NCBI GenBank assembly: GCA_946623765.1 | Contig: CAMORL010000005.1 | Coordinates: 1 to 35,138 of the forward strand | DNA: 35,138 nucleotides | Reading direction: 5' to 3' | Source: an uncultured Clostridia bacterium | GTDB taxonomy: Bacteria > Bacillota_A > Clostridia > Christensenellales > CAG-138 | Part shown: positions 33,968 to 35,138 of the stretch, piece after piece | How positions within the stretch are numbered: the first letter of the stretch is position 1 | Layout: each line of letters begins with the position of its first letter | Translations under genes and position numbers: made by a program | The notes under the pieces: model-generated | Seen by the model: the letters and a program-made list of their open reading frames with translations, nothing else | Database searches by the model: none | What the model was told of the DNA's origin: nothing

Positions 33968-34972
33968 ATGAATGATGAGATCAAAAACGTGTTTTCACTG
34001 TTTTTTGACGATACACCGATCACAGATCACCTGATTGATACAAGCCGGGGTGACGCCGATTTTCGAGCGACGTTCATCATCGAAACAGCCGTGGGAAGCA
34101 AATATGTGTTAAAGCTTGCCGATAACGATTTTACGTTCCCGGAAAGGATCTCCGTCTGGCAGAGAACGGCGGAAGAGTATCGGAAGCTCGGTTATTTCTG
34201 CCCGAGGATTTTTCGAGACAAGTCGGGGTCTTTTCCAATCGTAGATTACAGGGGACACAGATGCGCGGCATACGCAGAGGAGTTTGCACCGTTCCGCCCG
34301 ATCGAAGACAGATTTTCGGACGACTTCGGTAAGAACGAGGCACTGTATGACAGGTATAAGCGGGACATCTGGCGGATGACGGCAAGAATCGCAGCGCAGT
34401 ATTTCGACTATACGGAATATCCTTCGGCTTACTGCCTGTTTGAAACCTTCTGCCCCAGCGACAAGATGGACGAAGTGTTGGAAAACGCTTTTGCATGGAA
34501 GGAATATGCGGATAAGCTTCCGTATGAATTCAAGAAACAGGTGGAGAGAATATGGCGCATGTGGACGGAAAACAGAGCCGCGCTTGAGCCGCGATTTAAG
34601 AAACTGCCTACATCCGTCTTTCAAGCCGACCTCAATGCATCAAACATCCTTGTGGACGATGAGGGCAGATTCGTCGGCGTATATGATTTCAATCTCTGCG
34701 GCAGGGACGTTTTTCTCAACTACCTTATGCGGGAAAGCAACGGCGTATCCGGAATATGCGAAGCATTGAAGATCGCTTCCGAATACTATCGTTTTTCTGA
34801 TATCGAAAAGGATGCTGCATTGATGCTGTATCGCTGTCTGAAACCGCTTTGGTACACGCGAGTAGAGGAGCTGAAAAAGGCAGGAAAAGATCCTGACGCA
34901 ATAAGAACGTGTCTCAACGAGGCAGAACACGCGCTGACTTCCCCCATAGACTTTTCGGAGTACATGAGGTGA
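33968..34972 (+). CDS. Aminoglycoside-phosphotransferase-fold kinase, substrate unknown
   Basis: 334 aa. The N-lobe has a beta-sheet with the lysine of YVLKLAD (about 41-47) in the ATP-binding place. The catalytic loop is FQADLNASN: D221 and N226 fit the HxDxxxxN of the APH/choline kinase fold, with Gln219 replacing His. D240 in YDFNLCGRD is the metal-binding Asp. The family phosphorylates small molecules (sugars, amino alcohols, antibiotics), but nothing here identifies the substrate. A resistance role should not be assumed. It stands alone with its own promoter and terminator, and its bracketing terminators are near-duplicates. GCGGGGA precedes the ATG. Confidence 0.8.
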   Translation: MNDEIKNVFSLFFDDTPITDHLIDTSRGDADFRATFIIETAVGSKYVLKLADNDFTFPERISVWQRTAEEYRKLGYFCPRIFRDKSGSFPIVDYRGHRCAAYAEEFAPFRPIEDRFSDDFGKNEALYDRYKRDIWRMTARIAAQYFDYTEYPSAYCLFETFCPSDKMDEVLENAFAWKEYADKLPYEFKKQVERIWRMWTENRAALEPRFKKLPTSVFQADLNASNILVDDEGRFVGVYDFNLCGRDVFLNYLMRESNGVSGICEALKIASEYYRFSDIEKDAALMLYRCLKPLWYTRVEELKKAGKDPDAIRTCLNEAEHALTSPIDFSEYMR

Positions 34973-35003
34973 GAAAAAGGAATCATCCGTTTTGTCAGCA
35001 AGT

Positions 35004-35063
35004 TACGTTTGTTCTTTCTTCCATCAGAAAGTGTACGTTTGTTCCTTCTTACACATGAAAGAA
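35004..35063 (+). repeat. Two tandem 30-bp imperfect repeats
   Basis: TACGTTTGTTCTTTCTT begins at 35004 and TACGTTTGTTCCTTCTT at 35034, exactly 30 bases apart. The second half is looser (CATCAGAAAG against CACATGAAAG). It lies between the kinase stop and its terminator. Confidence 0.7.
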
Positions 35064-35104
35064 ACCTCTTTTGTCTACCAGGGCAAAAGAGGTTTTGTTT
35101 TTTA
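35062..35104 (+). terminator. Terminator after the kinase gene (copy 2 of the repeated hairpin)
   Basis: A 12-bp perfect stem AAACCTCTTTTG / CAAAAGAGGTTT (35062-35073 with 35084-35095), extendable by U.G pairs, followed by TTTTGTTTTTT. Its sequence from about 35058 to 35096 matches the tRNA-Ser terminator region with about four differences. Confidence 0.85.
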
Positions 35105-35138
35105 GCACAGCGAGTAAAGATAATACAATCATCTCGAT

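Noticed and set aside
33848..35104. Classical att site of an integrated element at tRNA-Ser
   Set aside because: The tRNA 3' end is not duplicated downstream and no integrase is present; only the terminator region repeats.

Overview
The window reads as a compact chromosomal segment of an anaerobic, spore-forming member of the Clostridia (Bacillota). The evidence is a SpoIIID regulator, a B. subtilis-type ThyA, a eukaryote-like single-chain GlyRS, the trmK-nif3-zinc-ribbon gene order, an ecfA1-ecfA2-ecfT-truA string and the complete oxidative ornithine-fermentation operon. Genes are tightly packed (many ATGA or TAATG overlaps) and no gene-free stretch exceeds about 300 bases. No transposase, integrase, phage module or CRISPR array was seen.

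Layout. 1-95: 3' end of tmRNA and its terminator. 256-2718 (minus): J-domain membrane protein, zinc-ribbon membrane protein, then thyA-folA with its own promoter. 2852-6169 (plus): DegV fatty-acid-binding protein translationally coupled to a large GT-C-like membrane protein. 6184-11374 (minus): copZ-like chaperone, mnmA, trmK, nif3-like and COG1579 zinc-ribbon genes, then rnpB wedged between coding genes, then a YhaM/CyuA-type cysteine desulfidase. 11388-11658 (minus): a tiny Cys/Gly-rich hydrophobic protein behind a possible mother-cell sigma promoter. 11688-16017 (plus): glyQS, recD2, comF. 15984-17171 (minus): murI then spoIIID, the latter overlapping comF tail to tail. 17193-20020: a selenium/sulfur-handling module (yedE, TusA-like, DUF3343 on minus; a cysteine desulfurase on plus) fired from one mirror-symmetric divergent promoter. 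20022-28616 (plus): ord-ortA-ortB-oraS-oraE-MutL-like-orr-birA. 28615-29994 (minus): 8-oxoguanine-deaminase-like amidohydrolase. 30001-33712 (plus): ecfA1-ecfA2-ecfT-truA-tadA. 33716-35104 (plus): tRNA-Ser(CGA) and an orphan APH-fold kinase bracketed by near-identical terminators.

How the genes fit together. The ornithine operon converts L-ornithine to D-ornithine (Orr), rearranges it with the B12/PLP mutase OraSE to 2,4-diaminopentanoate, oxidises it (Ord) and cleaves 2-amino-4-oxopentanoate with CoA (OrtAB) to acetyl-CoA and alanine; the MutL-like ATPase probably services the mutase. The yedE/csd module looks like uptake and carrier relay for selenium or reduced sulfur, which would fit an amino-acid-fermenting Clostridium that uses selenoenzymes, although no selenoprotein or selD lies in the window. 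The rest is mostly housekeeping: tRNA modification, nucleotide synthesis, DNA repair, vitamin transport and sporulation.

The most notable non-coding signals are: (i) two 24-bp dyads of identical geometry, one over each -35 box of the overlapping yedE/csd promoters; (ii) three places (thyA, recD2, spoIIID) where the only Shine-Dalgarno sequence sits in the 3' arm of a terminator-like hairpin of the preceding gene; (iii) a sigma-K/E-like promoter ahead of the tiny Cys-rich gene; and (iv) duplicated terminators around the kinase gene beside tRNA-Ser. All functional calls are by reading sequence and recalling families; no search was run.
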